From contig NZ_CP067394.1 of NCBI RefSeq assembly GCF_004210215.2, forward strand, positions 3,782,001 through 3,846,000: DNA of 64,000 nucleotides. The letters run 5' to 3'. Under the pieces are notes generated by a model that saw only the letters and a list, made by a program, of their open reading frames with translations, was not told the DNA's origin and did no database searches. A program made the translations under genes and the position numbers. Source of the stretch: Cryobacterium sp. SO1. Its GTDB lineage: Bacteria > Actinomycetota > Actinomycetes > Actinomycetales > Microbacteriaceae. Positions 63,530 to 64,000 of the stretch are shown here, piece by piece. The first letter of the stretch is position 1. Each line of letters begins with the position of its first letter.

Positions 63530-64000
63530 ATGGGCATTCTGATCTGCACGGGCATCACCTCACTCGACGGCTACGTGGCCGACGAGTCGGGCAACTTTGA
63601 CTGGAGCGTGCCCAGCGAGGAGGTGCACACCTTCGTCAACGACCTGGAGCGGTCGGTGGGCACCTACCTCTACGGCCGGCGGCTGTACGAGGTGATGGTG
63701 GCGTGGGAGACCATGCACCTGCACGACGATAACCAGCCCGCGGTAATGCGCGACTACACCGCGATCTGGCAGGCCGCCGACAAGATCGTCTACTCCAGCA
63801 CCCTCACCGAGGCGCCCAGCCGGCGCACCCGCATCGTGCGCGCCTTCGACCCTGAGGCGGTGCGGGAGCTTAAGCGCACCGCATCCGGCAACCTGTCGGT
63901 GGGCGGCCCGAACCTGGCCGTGCAGGCTTTCACGGCCGGGCTTGTCGACGAGGTGCAGCTGTTCGTGTCGCCCGTGGTGGTGGGCGGTGGCACGAGGTTC
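63530..64000 (+). CDS. Dihydrofolate reductase-family protein (RibD C-terminal type), 3' end cut
   Basis: 157 codons visible before the window ends. The protein starts ILICTGITSLDGYVADESGN, then FDWSVPSEEVHTFVNDL; the YGRRLYEVMVAWE segment near residue 48 and the cofactor region NLSVGGPNLAVQAFTAGLVDEV near 124, plus VSPVVVGGGTRF at the end, are the hallmarks of the RibD C-terminal/YwjB-like branch of DHFR-fold reductases. Substrate unknown; true folate reduction is unlikely. The ATG follows GGGAGGAGC at a good distance. Divergent from the carboxylesterase gene. Confidence 0.9.
   Translation, partial: MGILICTGITSLDGYVADESGNFDWSVPSEEVHTFVNDLERSVGTYLYGRRLYEVMVAWETMHLHDDNQPAVMRDYTAIWQAADKIVYSSTLTEAPSRRTRIVRAFDPEAVRELKRTASGNLSVGGPNLAVQAFTAGLVDEVQLFVSPVVVGGGTRF

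Noticed and set aside
63036..63542. Plus-strand frame overlapping the carboxylesterase start
   Set aside because: Antisense to the esterase; the real plus-strand gene here starts at 63530 with a good ribosome site.

Overview
The window is ordinary chromosomal DNA from a GC-rich actinobacterium, most likely a member of the Microbacteriaceae (Cryobacterium/Leifsonia-like). The reasons are the very high GC third positions, two DUF222-type HNH proteins, a DUF6421 gene paired with an SDR gene, carbohydrate ABC importers without their own ATPase, and a perfect HAIR heat-shock operator. This family assignment is inference. No phage genes, insertion sequences, CRISPR arrays, rRNA or tRNA genes were recognised. 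Both ends cut through genes: an alanine dehydrogenase on the left and a dihydrofolate-reductase-like protein on the right.

Left part (1-18 kb): alanine dehydrogenase, a TIGR01777-type epimerase, a molybdate regulator-transporter operon (HTH-Mop regulator, modA, modB, modC), an SRPBCC protein, a c-di-GMP phosphodiesterase coupled to a 58-residue DUF1059 gene, and release factor 3. Then comes an amino-sugar module: a ROK sugar kinase facing an operon of ROK repressor, sugar-binding lipoprotein, two permeases and a cytoplasmic GH3 hexosaminidase. A P-loop kinase and a frameshifted GAP-family membrane protein follow.

Middle part (18-40 kb): DUF6421-SDR, a TetR-MMPL exporter pair, a NarL-type two-component system, a DUF222-HNH protein, a universal stress protein, an ABC exporter pair, a threonine-aldolase-like enzyme overlapping an acyl-CoA ligase, a nitroreductase, a zinc alcohol dehydrogenase, an orphan histidine kinase and a short ClpB preceded by HAIR.

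Right part (39-64 kb): an eroded stretch with a VOC dioxygenase, an internally deleted alpha/beta-hydrolase and a 39-residue metN stub behind a flavin monooxygenase. An amine-catabolism operon follows (aldehyde dehydrogenase, copper amine oxidase, tandem universal stress protein, APC transporter), then MerR-MFS, a GT87-like membrane protein, a phosphatase, a second HNH protein, an RNA methyltransferase, a SWIM-SNF2 helicase, DUF1206, a decapitated glutathione peroxidase, a secreted protein and a carboxylesterase.

The least explained content is non-coding: three families of long palindromic repeats (about 1.1/20.4 kb, 10.2/10.3 kb and 60.4/61.6 kb), a shared motif at 35.3/39.4 kb, several short tandem repeats, and three gene remnants, one of which begins next to a palindrome.
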